From: Ruminococcus_G sp964621905
Lineage (GTDB): Bacteria; Bacillota; Clostridia; Lachnospirales; Lachnospiraceae
Assembly (NCBI GenBank): GCA_964621905.1
Contig: CAZUNG010000001.1
Coordinates: 124,001 to 188,000 of the forward strand
Length of the DNA: 64,000 nucleotides
Direction: 5' to 3'
Positions 17,782 through 26,313 of this stretch are shown one piece after another. The notes under the pieces were generated by a model that ran no database searches, was not told where the DNA came from, and saw nothing but the letters and a program-made list of their open reading frames with translations. Every line of letters starts with the position of its first letter. Positions within the stretch are counted from its first letter, which is position 1. A program made the translations under genes and the position numbers.

Positions 17782-19511
17782 AATATTTAAGTAAGGCGTG
17801 TACTATGCTGCTGGCAGTGATGCTGCTGATACTGTGCAGTGCATGCCGGGCAGAAGAACAGCAGGAAGAGGAACTATCGGGAGGAGAATCTCCTAAGATT
17901 GCTGAGATTGCTGTGACGGAGGACATCAATGATGTCGGCATGATTGAGGACAAATCAGTATATGACGATGATGATCCTTATAGTATTGTATATTTTTACG
18001 TCACGGTTCAAAGAGGTGACGAGGGAAGCCAGACTGATCATTCCTTTGCGGAAGTCAATAATGTGGTGCGTTTCCTGAATTCGACACATGTGGTAAATGA
18101 TGTGTATGCCAAAGCGATCGTGCAGGCAGGTGATGAAAATGGTCCCAAGGAAGGCATGCTGGGATACGGTCAGACAGAACCAAATGCTAAAATCCGGATT
18201 CGGGGAAATTCTTCAACGGTAAAACCGCAGAAGTCCTATAAGCTTGATCTGGACAAAAACGCCGGACTCTGGCGAGGGCAGAGCAACCTTGCATTGAATA
18301 AACATGTTTTTGATGTCACGAAATTGAAGAATAAACTTTATTACGACATGCTCAAAGACAATGAAGATGTACCGAGCTGCCGGACGCAGTTTGTCCGTCT
18401 GTTTATCAAGGATGAGACATCACAAAAGGAGCAGTTTGAGGATTATGGACTGTATACACAGGTGGAAGTCCCGAATAAAAAGTATCTGGCCAACCGCGGG
18501 CTGGACAAAGAGGGGTATCTTTACAAAGCAATCTCTTTTAACTTTGAACCGAGTGAGGGCTTGAAGGACTTTGAGGATCCGGATTTTAACCAGGAGGCAT
18601 TTGATGCCATTCTCAGCTGTAAGGGCAGAAAAGACAATCAAAAACTTATCGAATTGGTAGATAAAATCAATGATACATCCATTGATATCAATGACATTAT
18701 AGGGACTTATATTGACAGAGACAACTACCTCACCTGGCTGGCATACAATATTCTGACAGCTAATATTGATACGACTGTTCAGAACTTTTATCTGTACAGC
18801 CCTACGAACAGTGAGAAGTGGTTCTTTATTCCATGGGACAGTGACAATATGCTGCATGCCCGCGAAGACGCAATGGAGGGACTCACCGAGAGCTATGGAA
18901 ACTGGGAACACGGCATCTCCAATTACTGGGGGGTAATTCTGCATCAGCGGTTTCTAAAAAGCGATGAGAACCGGAAAGAACTTGCGGATAAGGTTGATGA
19001 ATTGCACCGGGTGTTTAATAAAACGGCAGTTGATGAGAAAGTCAGAGAGTACAACGAAGTAATTGAGCCGTATATCCTTTCGATGCCGGATTACTATTAT
19101 CTGGAACATACCAGGGAAGAGCGGGATACCATTCTGGCCGGTCTTGGTGATGAGGTGGAGGAGTCCTATCAGGCATTCCAGAGCAGTCTGCATGAGCTGA
19201 TGCCGTTTTTTATGTATGAGCCGCAGCAGTCCGGTAATATGGTAGTATTCTCCTGGGATGATGCGTATGACTTTGAAAATCAGGATATCACGTATCGTCT
19301 GACCGTCAGCCGCACGCCGGATATGGCTTCTCCGGTCATTGATGAACAGCAGATGACACAGGTGGAATACAGGACATCTGATCTTGAACCGGGCACGTAT
19401 TATTTCCGTGTGACGGCAGAAGCGGCGGACAAAAGAACATCGCAGGCTATAAACAAGATAGAGATCAATGATGTCTTTTATCCAGGTGTGGATACCATGG
19501 AGGTGCGGTGA
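17778..19511 (+). CDS. CotH-like kinase lipoprotein
   Basis: The 577-residue protein has a lipoprotein signal (LLILCSAC, lipobox Cys near residue 16) and a CotH kinase-like domain from about 95 to 440. Key segments are RIRGNSS, KSYKLDLDK, YGLYTQVE and the metal-site motif FFIPWDSDNML. A fibronectin-III-like segment (about 475-565) follows. CotH was characterised in Bacillus spores as a protein kinase acting on coat proteins; extracytoplasmic homologues near polysaccharide genes have no proven substrate. Its start overlaps the pelG stop (ATGA), so it belongs to the same transcript. It may modify a surface protein or the polymer, which is inference. Confidence 0.85.
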   Translation: MKYLSKACTMLLAVMLLILCSACRAEEQQEEELSGGESPKIAEIAVTEDINDVGMIEDKSVYDDDDPYSIVYFYVTVQRGDEGSQTDHSFAEVNNVVRFLNSTHVVNDVYAKAIVQAGDENGPKEGMLGYGQTEPNAKIRIRGNSSTVKPQKSYKLDLDKNAGLWRGQSNLALNKHVFDVTKLKNKLYYDMLKDNEDVPSCRTQFVRLFIKDETSQKEQFEDYGLYTQVEVPNKKYLANRGLDKEGYLYKAISFNFEPSEGLKDFEDPDFNQEAFDAILSCKGRKDNQKLIELVDKINDTSIDINDIIGTYIDRDNYLTWLAYNILTANIDTTVQNFYLYSPTNSEKWFFIPWDSDNMLHAREDAMEGLTESYGNWEHGISNYWGVILHQRFLKSDENRKELADKVDELHRVFNKTAVDEKVREYNEVIEPYILSMPDYYYLEHTREERDTILAGLGDEVEESYQAFQSSLHELMPFFMYEPQQSGNMVVFSWDDAYDFENQDITYRLTVSRTPDMASPVIDEQQMTQVEYRTSDLEPGTYYFRVTAEAADKRTSQAINKIEINDVFYPGVDTMEVR

Positions 19512-20212
19512 TGGCAAACTTCCGGCATGAGATGAAATATATCATTACGGATTCTCAGTATGATGAGATCAGTCGTGTGTTAAATGCAATCATGAAGCAT
19601 GACGGCAATATCAGGGAGGGAAATACATACAATATCAGAAGCCTTTATTTTGACGACATCTACCGTACGGCGTATGAAGAAAAAATAAGCGGTGTGCAGG
19701 TGCGTAAAAAATACCGTATCAGAATCTACGACTGCAGTGATTCCGTGATAACACTGGAATGTAAGCATAAGAACGGCCCCTATATTTATAAAGAAGGAGT
19801 GAGACTTTCCAGAGAGGACTACGAACGTATGCTGGAGCATGATTACACATTTCTGCTGCACAAAGACCATCAGGCAGCAAAGGAATTTTTTGTGGATGCG
19901 CGTACGGCTCTGATACGGCCGGCAGTGATTGTCGAGTATGACAGGGAACCCTTTGTCAATGATGTCGGAACAGTTCGTGTTACGTTTGACCGGAAGATAA
20001 GGGCGATAGCAGTCGGTGAAGATCTGTTTGATCTGAAAAGTCCGAGTTTTGCCGTCCTGCCGGAAGGACAGATGATACTTGAGATTAAATTTACCGGGAT
20101 TCTGCCGGAGAAGATCCGAAGGGTATTCAGAGGATACCGCCTGCTGCAGACATCCGCATCAAAATACTGTATGTGTATGGATGTGATAGACAGGACACTG
20201 CAGAACCGTTAG
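19511..20212 (+). CDS. VTC-domain polyphosphate polymerase
   Basis: The 233-residue protein is a stand-alone VTC domain, the fold that in yeast Vtc4 polymerises ATP-derived phosphate into polyphosphate inside a tunnel of basic residues. The expected strands are visible: FRHEMKYIIT, VRKKYRIRIY, LECKHK, VIVEYDREPF, VRVTFDRKI and MILEIKFTG, carrying the conserved Arg, Lys and Glu residues. ATG 19511 overlaps the previous stop; GTG at 19508 is an alternative. It has no membrane segment, but the next gene encodes a membrane protein that frequently accompanies it and may anchor it. Confidence 0.87.
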   Translation: MANFRHEMKYIITDSQYDEISRVLNAIMKHDGNIREGNTYNIRSLYFDDIYRTAYEEKISGVQVRKKYRIRIYDCSDSVITLECKHKNGPYIYKEGVRLSREDYERMLEHDYTFLLHKDHQAAKEFFVDARTALIRPAVIVEYDREPFVNDVGTVRVTFDRKIRAIAVGEDLFDLKSPSFAVLPEGQMILEIKFTGILPEKIRRVFRGYRLLQTSASKYCMCMDVIDRTLQNR

Positions 20213-20226
20213 GAGGAAAAGTAAAA

Positions 20227-20919
20227 ATGATACTATCTGCAAAAACGACAACATTCGGGGATCTGTTTAAAAAATCATTTTTAAAGTTGATGCCTCAGCA
20301 GATTGCCCCGCTGACACTGCTGCTTGTGATGCTGGCGGCGCTTTTGGTAGGAGTGGGTATATTTGCCGTATACAAAAAGTGTTTTTCCGGAGTGGTCTAT
20401 GACCATTCTTTCAATATGTCACTTGTGGTGATGACGATCCTGACGGCGGTCATCATTGTGACCATCAGCTCGAACGTTGCCCTCTCGCTGGGTATGGTCG
20501 GAGCGCTGAGTATCGTCCGCTACCGTACGGCGATTAAAAATCCTATGGATTTAATGTTTCTGTTCTGGGCGATTGCGACAGGTATAGCAATCGGTGCACA
20601 GTACTATTACATAGGGGTCATCAGCTTTCTGTTTGTTGCAGCTACCTTTTTTATACTCCGCCGTTTCAAGGGAGAGGATAAGACATATGTGCTGGTTATC
20701 AATTATGATTCGGGACTGGAAATGGAAGAGGAGGTGCGCCGGGCGCTGAAGGATTATAAAGGAAAAATGCGTTCCAAGATTGTAAAGGGGGGCATCACAG
20801 AGTTGACGATGGAACTGAGCCTTAAAATGGAAAATATGAATATTACAGATATCCTTTCTGTGATGGAAGGGGTACATGATGTGACGCTGGTACAGTACAG
20901 GGGAACTTATGAATTATAA
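20227..20919 (+). CDS. DUF4956 membrane protein
   Basis: This 230-residue integral membrane protein has about four helices (residues 20-150), including VMLAALLVGVGIFAVY and the glycine/serine-rich LSLGMVGALSIVRYRTAIKNP segment typical of DUF4956, then a soluble C-terminal domain. ATG 20227 is chosen because TAGGAGGAAAAG precedes it; an earlier frame start would overlap the VTC gene without a ribosome site. DUF4956 proteins are commonly next to VTC and CotH genes, so it may channel or anchor the polyphosphate or polymer machinery, but no activity is established. Confidence 0.85.
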   Translation: MILSAKTTTFGDLFKKSFLKLMPQQIAPLTLLLVMLAALLVGVGIFAVYKKCFSGVVYDHSFNMSLVVMTILTAVIIVTISSNVALSLGMVGALSIVRYRTAIKNPMDLMFLFWAIATGIAIGAQYYYIGVISFLFVAATFFILRRFKGEDKTYVLVINYDSGLEMEEEVRRALKDYKGKMRSKIVKGGITELTMELSLKMENMNITDILSVMEGVHDVTLVQYRGTYEL

Positions 20920-22318
20920 AACACTGCGAAGATTCTGTTTGTCTGCCGCCGTCATGATTGGCATAGGAGTGGGAATTATGAGAGTATTCTTTACGGCAGG
21001 AAATGATAAAAGCGGTAAAGTAACAAAAGGACCGGTACCGGTATCAAACCCGCTGAAAGGCTGGGCGGCATGGGGGGAAACCCCACAGGAAGCGGATGAC
21101 GATGTGACATTGGCTTATATACCGGTGCTGTGGAGTGAGGCAGAACCACAGAAAGGACAGTATGCATTTGACGAGCTGGAGCGGGCATACCATTTTTCGG
21201 AGTGGAGGAAACGCGGTGTGCGGCTGATCCTGCGGGTAATCAGTGATAATCCACAAGAAGAATCCCATATGGATATTCCCCGGTGGCTGTATCAGGAGAT
21301 GGGGGAGGACGGGGAGTGGTATGATACGTCATACGGCAAAGGCTTTTCACCAAACTACAATAACCATGTGCTACAAGAGGCACACGGCAGGCTTCTGGAT
21401 GCTCTGGGAAAACGGTATGGACAGAATCCGCAGATTGCATATATTCAGCTGGGCAGCCTTGGACACTGGGGAGAATGGCATGTAAATAACGATGAAGGCA
21501 TCAGCAGTTTTCCGAGGACCGGCGTGACAGATGGCTATGTCGAGGATTATATCCGGGCATTTCCCGGCAAAAAGCTGTTGATGAGGCGTCCATATGAAAT
21601 TGCACGGGATAACGGGATAGGGCTGTATAATGATTCTTTTGGGAAGGAGTCAGCGATGCAGTCATTTGCCAGCTGGATTGCGGATGGTTACCGCTCGGAT
21701 CAGAATCTGGAACGTCATCCCGGTATGCGGAATTTCTGGATTAATGCGCCGTCTGGCGGAGAGTTTGCGAGCGGTGACAGCATGCAAAAATGTCTGACGG
21801 ACAGTATGACAAAGACAGAAGAATGGATTCGCGAAAACCATATTACATTTCTGGGTCCACATGCGCCGGCAAACAGCCGTGAGCTGTCAGAAACAGAAGC
21901 AAACAATTCGGATATCCTGTCGGGAATGATGGGTTACTGTCTTCGGATAAAATACTACCGCATCCGGCACCTGCGGGATGAAAAAGATCTGGAACTGGAA
22001 CTGGTGTGGGACAATGAAGGGGTTGCTCCGCTATATGAAAACTGGGATGTGCGCATCCTGATTCGAGATAAACAGGGGACAACGGTGTGGGAACAGGATA
22101 AGAAGACCGTATGTTCCGACTGGGCTCCCGGAGAACATGGGTGGAATGCAGTGCTCAAAGGAACCGCAAAGCTTCCTCCAGGAACGTATGGAGTTTATGT
22201 GGGAATCGTAGATCCGCTGACAGGGGCGTGCGCCGTGCGCCTGGCAATGAATGGCGAAGGGCCGGACATGATGTATCCAGTCGCGGCGGAGATAAAGGTA
22301 AAGAAAAAACCTCAGTGA
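20909..22318 (+). CDS. DUF4832-like TIM-barrel exported protein
   Basis: The 469-residue protein has an N-terminal signal anchor (about 8-28) and an extracytoplasmic domain resembling DUF4832/DUF4874 proteins, which look like glycoside-hydrolase TIM barrels. Features include NPLKGWAAW near the mature start, LRVISDNPQ, IQLGSLGHWGEWH (Glu in a catalytic-like position) and a C-terminal beta-sandwich (about 350-465). It is the last gene of the Pel-type operon, overlapping DUF4956 by 11 bases and followed by a strong terminator. A role in trimming or binding the polymer is inferred from context only. Confidence 0.75.
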   Translation: MNYKTLRRFCLSAAVMIGIGVGIMRVFFTAGNDKSGKVTKGPVPVSNPLKGWAAWGETPQEADDDVTLAYIPVLWSEAEPQKGQYAFDELERAYHFSEWRKRGVRLILRVISDNPQEESHMDIPRWLYQEMGEDGEWYDTSYGKGFSPNYNNHVLQEAHGRLLDALGKRYGQNPQIAYIQLGSLGHWGEWHVNNDEGISSFPRTGVTDGYVEDYIRAFPGKKLLMRRPYEIARDNGIGLYNDSFGKESAMQSFASWIADGYRSDQNLERHPGMRNFWINAPSGGEFASGDSMQKCLTDSMTKTEEWIRENHITFLGPHAPANSRELSETEANNSDILSGMMGYCLRIKYYRIRHLRDEKDLELELVWDNEGVAPLYENWDVRILIRDKQGTTVWEQDKKTVCSDWAPGEHGWNAVLKGTAKLPPGTYGVYVGIVDPLTGACAVRLAMNGEGPDMMYPVAAEIKVKKKPQ

Positions 22319-22351
22319 TAGTCTGAAGACTCAGAAAATCACTGAGGTTTT
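22306..22351. terminator. Bidirectional terminator, Pel operon / histidine kinase
   Basis: A perfect 14-base stem (AAAACCTCAGTGAT with its complement) with flanking A and T runs terminates the rightward Pel operon and the leftward kinase gene. It overlaps the last codons of both genes. Confidence 0.85.
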
Positions 22352-23706
22352 CCATGAAATGCAGAAAGTGCGATGCTGATCTGAAAGGTGTGGTCATGAG
22401 ATTCGATGGAAACCTGACCATGGTATTTATCAGCGATGGACTGGATGCTTTTCAGGCCAATCCCGCTGCCGCTGTGCTTTGTAGAGAGATACATTTCCCC
22501 GGATTTTCGCAGAACATGGAGAAAACTGTTTTGGACACTGAAGATATAATAGTTCTCTACCCACTTTCCGCGAACACGTATAAAAGCACTGCCGGAGGAA
22601 ATGGCATCTTTTGCGGCATCTACCGCGTTTTCCAGACCGTTTCCAATCAGAATACAGAGATCTGTATTGTCAAACGGAATATTTTCATCCAGAACAATAT
22701 GATGTTCGATTTGAATTCCTGCTTTTTTTGCAAGACCCAGATAATAACTGACAGTTGCATTGATGAAAGGATTTGCACAGTACGGGGACGGAACTGTCAG
22801 GACATCCTGAGCGTCCAGCAGCTGCAGATATTCCCGTGCCAGTTCTGGTTCGCCATTTTCCAGAAAAACCTGAATGGAATGCAGATGATGTTTCATATCA
22901 TGCCTGAGGATGCGGGTCTGGTTTAGCAGATGATTCAGTGAGTCATACTGGACCGCCTGGACATCCAGCTGGTTTTTGATATTGGCGGTCAGCTGCAGTA
23001 CCTGCTCCTTTCTCAGCATTTGCGCCAAAATCTGCATGGACAGGTAGATCAGCAGCATCTGCGCAAAGGAAATAAAGAGGATGGCAGAGGCCATGATCAC
23101 ATCGTTTAATTCTGTCATCCCAAGGCGAAGGGAGAACAGATAATAAACGGCACTGAAAATAAAATCAACGATCGTCAGTGTTTTCCAGATGGAAGTATCT
23201 GACAGGGAATCCCTCAGCCACTTGAATTTTTTCATAATGTGTAACAGCGGGGGGAAGGTCAGTATTTCAATCAGGAGAATGAAGATGATGATCGGACTGT
23301 CGTAAAGCAGTTCCCGCTCTCTGCCGGAATAACTGTAAAAGACCGATTCGAATGCATTTTTCAACAGACTGATAAACAGGCCAAAGTTAAAGGAAAGAAT
23401 AAAGATAAAACTTTTCACCCAGACATTGATTCTGCTCGTAAATAAGAAGTACAGACTGTAAAGGGAAATTTCAACGAGAAGGATCAGGTTCAGATAAAGA
23501 TACGTATGTAATGTCTGATGTCTGTGAAATGTGATGGAGAGGAGTCCAAAAGCGGAGACGGTAAGGAACAGCAGCAGGATAAGCTGACAAAAAAGTTTTT
23601 TCCTGGGAAGGGAAAAATACGGGTCCATTAAAAAATAACAGATAGCCGCACACGGCAGAAGCTGTATCAGAAGCCCCAGGATCTGCTGGAAAAATATCAA
23701 TAACAT
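22339..23706 (-). CDS. GHKL sensor histidine kinase (AgrC/CitA-like)
   Basis: This 455-residue kinase has about six N-terminal membrane helices (residues 1-215), a coiled dimerisation helix, the phospho-acceptor motif ILRHDMKHHLHSI, and a GHKL ATPase domain with IGNGLENAVDAA (N box) and SGSGIGLKSIQSI (G box). Such kinases pair with LytTR regulators and often sense peptides. The start at 23706 is favoured because GGGAGGAAGATTC precedes it; it lies within the end of the regulator gene, so the two are coupled. No agrB or agrD-like gene for a peptide signal is visible nearby. Confidence 0.88.
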   Translation of the reverse strand: MLLIFFQQILGLLIQLLPCAAICYFLMDPYFSLPRKKLFCQLILLLFLTVSAFGLLSITFHRHQTLHTYLYLNLILLVEISLYSLYFLFTSRINVWVKSFIFILSFNFGLFISLLKNAFESVFYSYSGRERELLYDSPIIIFILLIEILTFPPLLHIMKKFKWLRDSLSDTSIWKTLTIVDFIFSAVYYLFSLRLGMTELNDVIMASAILFISFAQMLLIYLSMQILAQMLRKEQVLQLTANIKNQLDVQAVQYDSLNHLLNQTRILRHDMKHHLHSIQVFLENGEPELAREYLQLLDAQDVLTVPSPYCANPFINATVSYYLGLAKKAGIQIEHHIVLDENIPFDNTDLCILIGNGLENAVDAAKDAISSGSAFIRVRGKWVENYYIFSVQNSFLHVLRKSGEMYLSTKHSGSGIGLKSIQSIADKYHGQVSIESHDHTFQISIALSAFHGKPQ

Positions 23707-24437
23707 GAATCTTCCTCCCATAGCTGCTCTGTCAGAAAATTAAAATACAGTCTGCAGATTTCTTTGCGCTGCAGTCTGGAGATCAGTATGGTCTGATGAT
23801 TTTTCAAAATGAACTGATTTCCATCCAAATGGTCTATGTAGTGCATATTCAAGATGTAGCTGCGATTGGGGCGTACAAAATAGTTTGCGTTCAGCTTTTC
23901 CATAACAGAATCAAGTGTGCCGTAAATTTCGATCAGCCGGTCAGAGCAGTGGATAGTCAGAATCCTGTTATAGACTTCGATATAATTGATCGTGATCTGG
24001 GGAATCGAAATCTCCTGCCGCTTATGGGTCACGGTCAGCTGATGATTCTGAAAAGAATGCTCCAGAATCGGATGATGCATACAGTTCACCATGGCGTTTG
24101 CGATATCTTCATAACGGACGGGTTTTACCAGATAATAGTTTGCCTGGACGGAATAGCTGTCCACTGCAAACTCGTGGCTGGACGATATAAAGATCAGGCA
24201 GGTGCCACAGCCCATGCTGCGCAGTTTACGGGCAGTTTCCATACCATCCATCTGATTCATAAAAATGTCCAGGAAGATGATGTCTGCCGTGTGGTTTTTA
24301 AAATAAGTGATCAGACTGTTGCCGTCAGAAAACTCAAGAAAACAGGCAGTTTCCTGATGGGAATCCATATATTTATTTAACAGTCGGCGGATATGTGTTC
24401 TGTCTCTATCAGAGTCGTCACAGATTAAGATATTCAT
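23697..24437 (-). CDS. LytTR-family response regulator
   Basis: The 246-residue regulator has a receiver domain (phospho-Asp in IIFLDIFMNQMDG, near residue 58; CDDSDRD acidic pocket at the start) and a C-terminal LytTR DNA-binding domain (about 140-240, with VRPNRSYILN and HLDGNQFILKN). It forms an operon with the following kinase. Its targets are unknown; the position next to the Pel locus makes control of surface polymer genes possible, but no LytTR-type direct repeat was identified upstream of the Pel operon. Confidence 0.9.
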   Translation of the reverse strand: MNILICDDSDRDRTHIRRLLNKYMDSHQETACFLEFSDGNSLITYFKNHTADIIFLDIFMNQMDGMETARKLRSMGCGTCLIFISSSHEFAVDSYSVQANYYLVKPVRYEDIANAMVNCMHHPILEHSFQNHQLTVTHKRQEISIPQITINYIEVYNRILTIHCSDRLIEIYGTLDSVMEKLNANYFVRPNRSYILNMHYIDHLDGNQFILKNHQTILISRLQRKEICRLYFNFLTEQLWEEDSCY

Positions 24438-24614
24438 ACAGTTCGCCTCTCGGTCTTGGTTGAGTGATTGCGTGTATGGTATATTTTACTTGAAAAAAAG
24501 GGCGAAGTCAATCACGTTGTTCTGCAAAAAATGTGCGTCACCCTGTTAAAAATTGTGATACAGGCATTTTATCCGGCATAAGATACATAAGGGGTACTTT
24601 ATGGAGGCGGAGCG

Positions 24615-25199
24615 ATGAGAAGATTCAGATTAAAGCCGGATGTTCCCGTTCGGCTTTTTGTATATTTGTATTTAGGTGCGTTTTTACTGGGAATCCTGGC
24701 AGTGAACCAGTTGTGGAAAGTGGATGGATTCCGGGATTATGTATCGGTCTATGCTGTGCTGGAACAGTATAAGACATCGCACATTGACATGAAAAAATAC
24801 GGACTCTTTATGCTGCGGGAAAAGAGCCTGTTTGTGGGGGTCAGTCTGTTGGCCGGGGTTGCAGGGGCGGGGGAAATCCTGGCTGTTCTGGTATCGCTTT
24901 GGCTGGGGTTTCTGGCGGGCGGTCTGGCAGTCCTTTTTTTACTGCAGTCCGGTTTGAAAGGATTTTTATTCTGTATGATGGGAATCCTCTCACAGTTGAT
25001 TTTTTACATACCAGCCGTATTTGGTTTTTTGCTTCTGATGGGGAAGTATCGCAGGTCCGTGCAGGGGTACCCGTCAGTCTCGGCACGGGAGCTCCGCTGG
25101 CCGGTACTTCTTTGTGTCATTTTCTTATTTTGTATGCTGCTGGGAATTCTGATTGAAACCTATGTAAATTCTGTTTTATGGCTGAAATTCTTCCTATGA
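24615..25199 (+). CDS. spoIIM: Stage II sporulation protein M-like membrane protein
   Basis: A 194-residue polytopic membrane protein with about five helices matches SpoIIM in length and pattern (helix at 14-31, the REKSLFVGVSLLAGVAG segment, then alternating hydrophobic spans to the C-terminus). SpoIIM works with SpoIID and SpoIIP in remodelling peptidoglycan during forespore engulfment. The neighbour xerD supports the call, since spoIIM is often next to the XerD-type recombinase gene in Firmicutes. Its own promoter could not be defined with confidence. Confidence 0.75.
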   Translation: MRRFRLKPDVPVRLFVYLYLGAFLLGILAVNQLWKVDGFRDYVSVYAVLEQYKTSHIDMKKYGLFMLREKSLFVGVSLLAGVAGAGEILAVLVSLWLGFLAGGLAVLFLLQSGLKGFLFCMMGILSQLIFYIPAVFGFLLLMGKYRRSVQGYPSVSARELRWPVLLCVIFLFCMLLGILIETYVNSVLWLKFFL

Positions 25200-25317
25200 C
25201 GAAAAAAAAATGATTTTTTTTAAAACTACATATGGTAAACATAATCCTGCTTTTCACGATATATAGTGCTTTTGTAAAAAAGATAAAAAATCCGCGTAAA
25301 ATAAAGAAAAATAGCAT

Positions 25318-25346
25318 TTGATTTTCCTGTAAAACATGCTTATAAT
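25318..25346 (+). promoter_or_regulatory. Promoter of xerD
   Basis: TTGATT (25318-25323) and TATAAT (25341-25346) are spaced 17 bases. The 203-base gap between spoIIM and xerD is otherwise AT-rich without a visible gene. Confidence 0.65.
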
Positions 25347-25402
25347 ACTATTATATTTGAAGGGTGAATTGCTAAAAAAACGTAAGATAAGGATAGTACT
25401 CA

Positions 25403-26287
25403 ATGGTAGGCGCAATTCAAGAATTTATTGATTATCTGAATAATGTAAAGAAAACTTCCAGGAATACACAGGTGTCATATGAACGTGATCTGAAGAAAAT
25501 GGCACGCTATCTGGAGTCTCTCAATATAACGGAGGTCTCACAGGTTACGGCAACGAATCTGAACTCTTATATGCTGTATCTGGAACGGGAAAATTTTGCT
25601 CCCTCTACCGTATCACGAAGCGTGGCGGCTATGAGGGCTTTTTTTCAGTACCTGTTAAAGGAACATACCATTGAAACGGATCCGTCAGACGGATTGAAAC
25701 CGCCCAAGGTTGAGAAAAAAGCTCCGGAGGTATTGACGGTAGAAGAAGTGGATCTGCTTTTAAAGCAGCCGTCTGATATCACACCGAAAGGAATCAGAGA
25801 CAAGGCAATGCTGGAACTCCTCTATGCGACAGGGATACGTGTCAGTGAGCTTGTGCATCTGAAGCTGTCCGACGTCAATATACAGATGGGATATATTACC
25901 TGCACAGAAAATGATAAAGAACGGATTATACCGTTTGGAAATGTTTCTAAAAAAGCACTGGAGACGTATCTGGGTGGAGCCAGAAATGTGTTGATTGGAG
26001 TTCAGGACTGTGGTCTTTTGTTTACCAACTGTTCAGGAAAACCGATGAGCAGACAGGGGTTCTGGAAAGTATTGAAAGGCTATGCGAAGTCAGCCAATAT
26101 CACGACGGATATCACACCGCATACGCTGCGCCATTCTTTTGCCACGCATCTGATACAAAATGGTGCAGATTTAAAAAGTGTGCAGGAGATGCTTGGACAT
26201 GCTGATATCTCATCAACGCAGATGTACCTTCACATGAATGTAAATAAAATCAGAGATGTGTATACAAAAGCGCATCCACGAAAATAA
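25403..26287 (+). CDS. xerD: Site-specific tyrosine recombinase XerD
   Basis: At 294 residues this matches housekeeping XerD, which resolves chromosome dimers at dif. The N-terminal core-binding domain (1-105, with YERDLKKMARYL) is followed by the catalytic domain: Arg in YATGIRVSELVHL, the HTLRHSFATHL box, the later His in MLGHADISST and Tyr in QMYLHM. The spoIIM neighbour and the absence of attachment-like repeats distinguish it from the mobile integrase at 5568. It is followed at once by a terminator shared with the convergent DAHP synthase. Confidence 0.93.
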   Translation: MVGAIQEFIDYLNNVKKTSRNTQVSYERDLKKMARYLESLNITEVSQVTATNLNSYMLYLERENFAPSTVSRSVAAMRAFFQYLLKEHTIETDPSDGLKPPKVEKKAPEVLTVEEVDLLLKQPSDITPKGIRDKAMLELLYATGIRVSELVHLKLSDVNIQMGYITCTENDKERIIPFGNVSKKALETYLGGARNVLIGVQDCGLLFTNCSGKPMSRQGFWKVLKGYAKSANITTDITPHTLRHSFATHLIQNGADLKSVQEMLGHADISSTQMYLHMNVNKIRDVYTKAHPRK

Positions 26288-26313
26288 AAAAGACCCCGCA
26301 AGGGGTCTTTTTT
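26287..26313. terminator. Bidirectional terminator, xerD / aroF
   Basis: AAAAAGACCCC pairs with GGGGTCTTTTTT around a GCAA loop. It terminates xerD and, on the other strand, overlaps the stop of the DAHP synthase. Confidence 0.85.

Noticed and set aside
22339..24437. Complete Agr quorum-sensing locus
   Set aside because: The kinase and LytTR regulator resemble AgrC/AgrA, but no agrB or agrD-like gene was found nearby.
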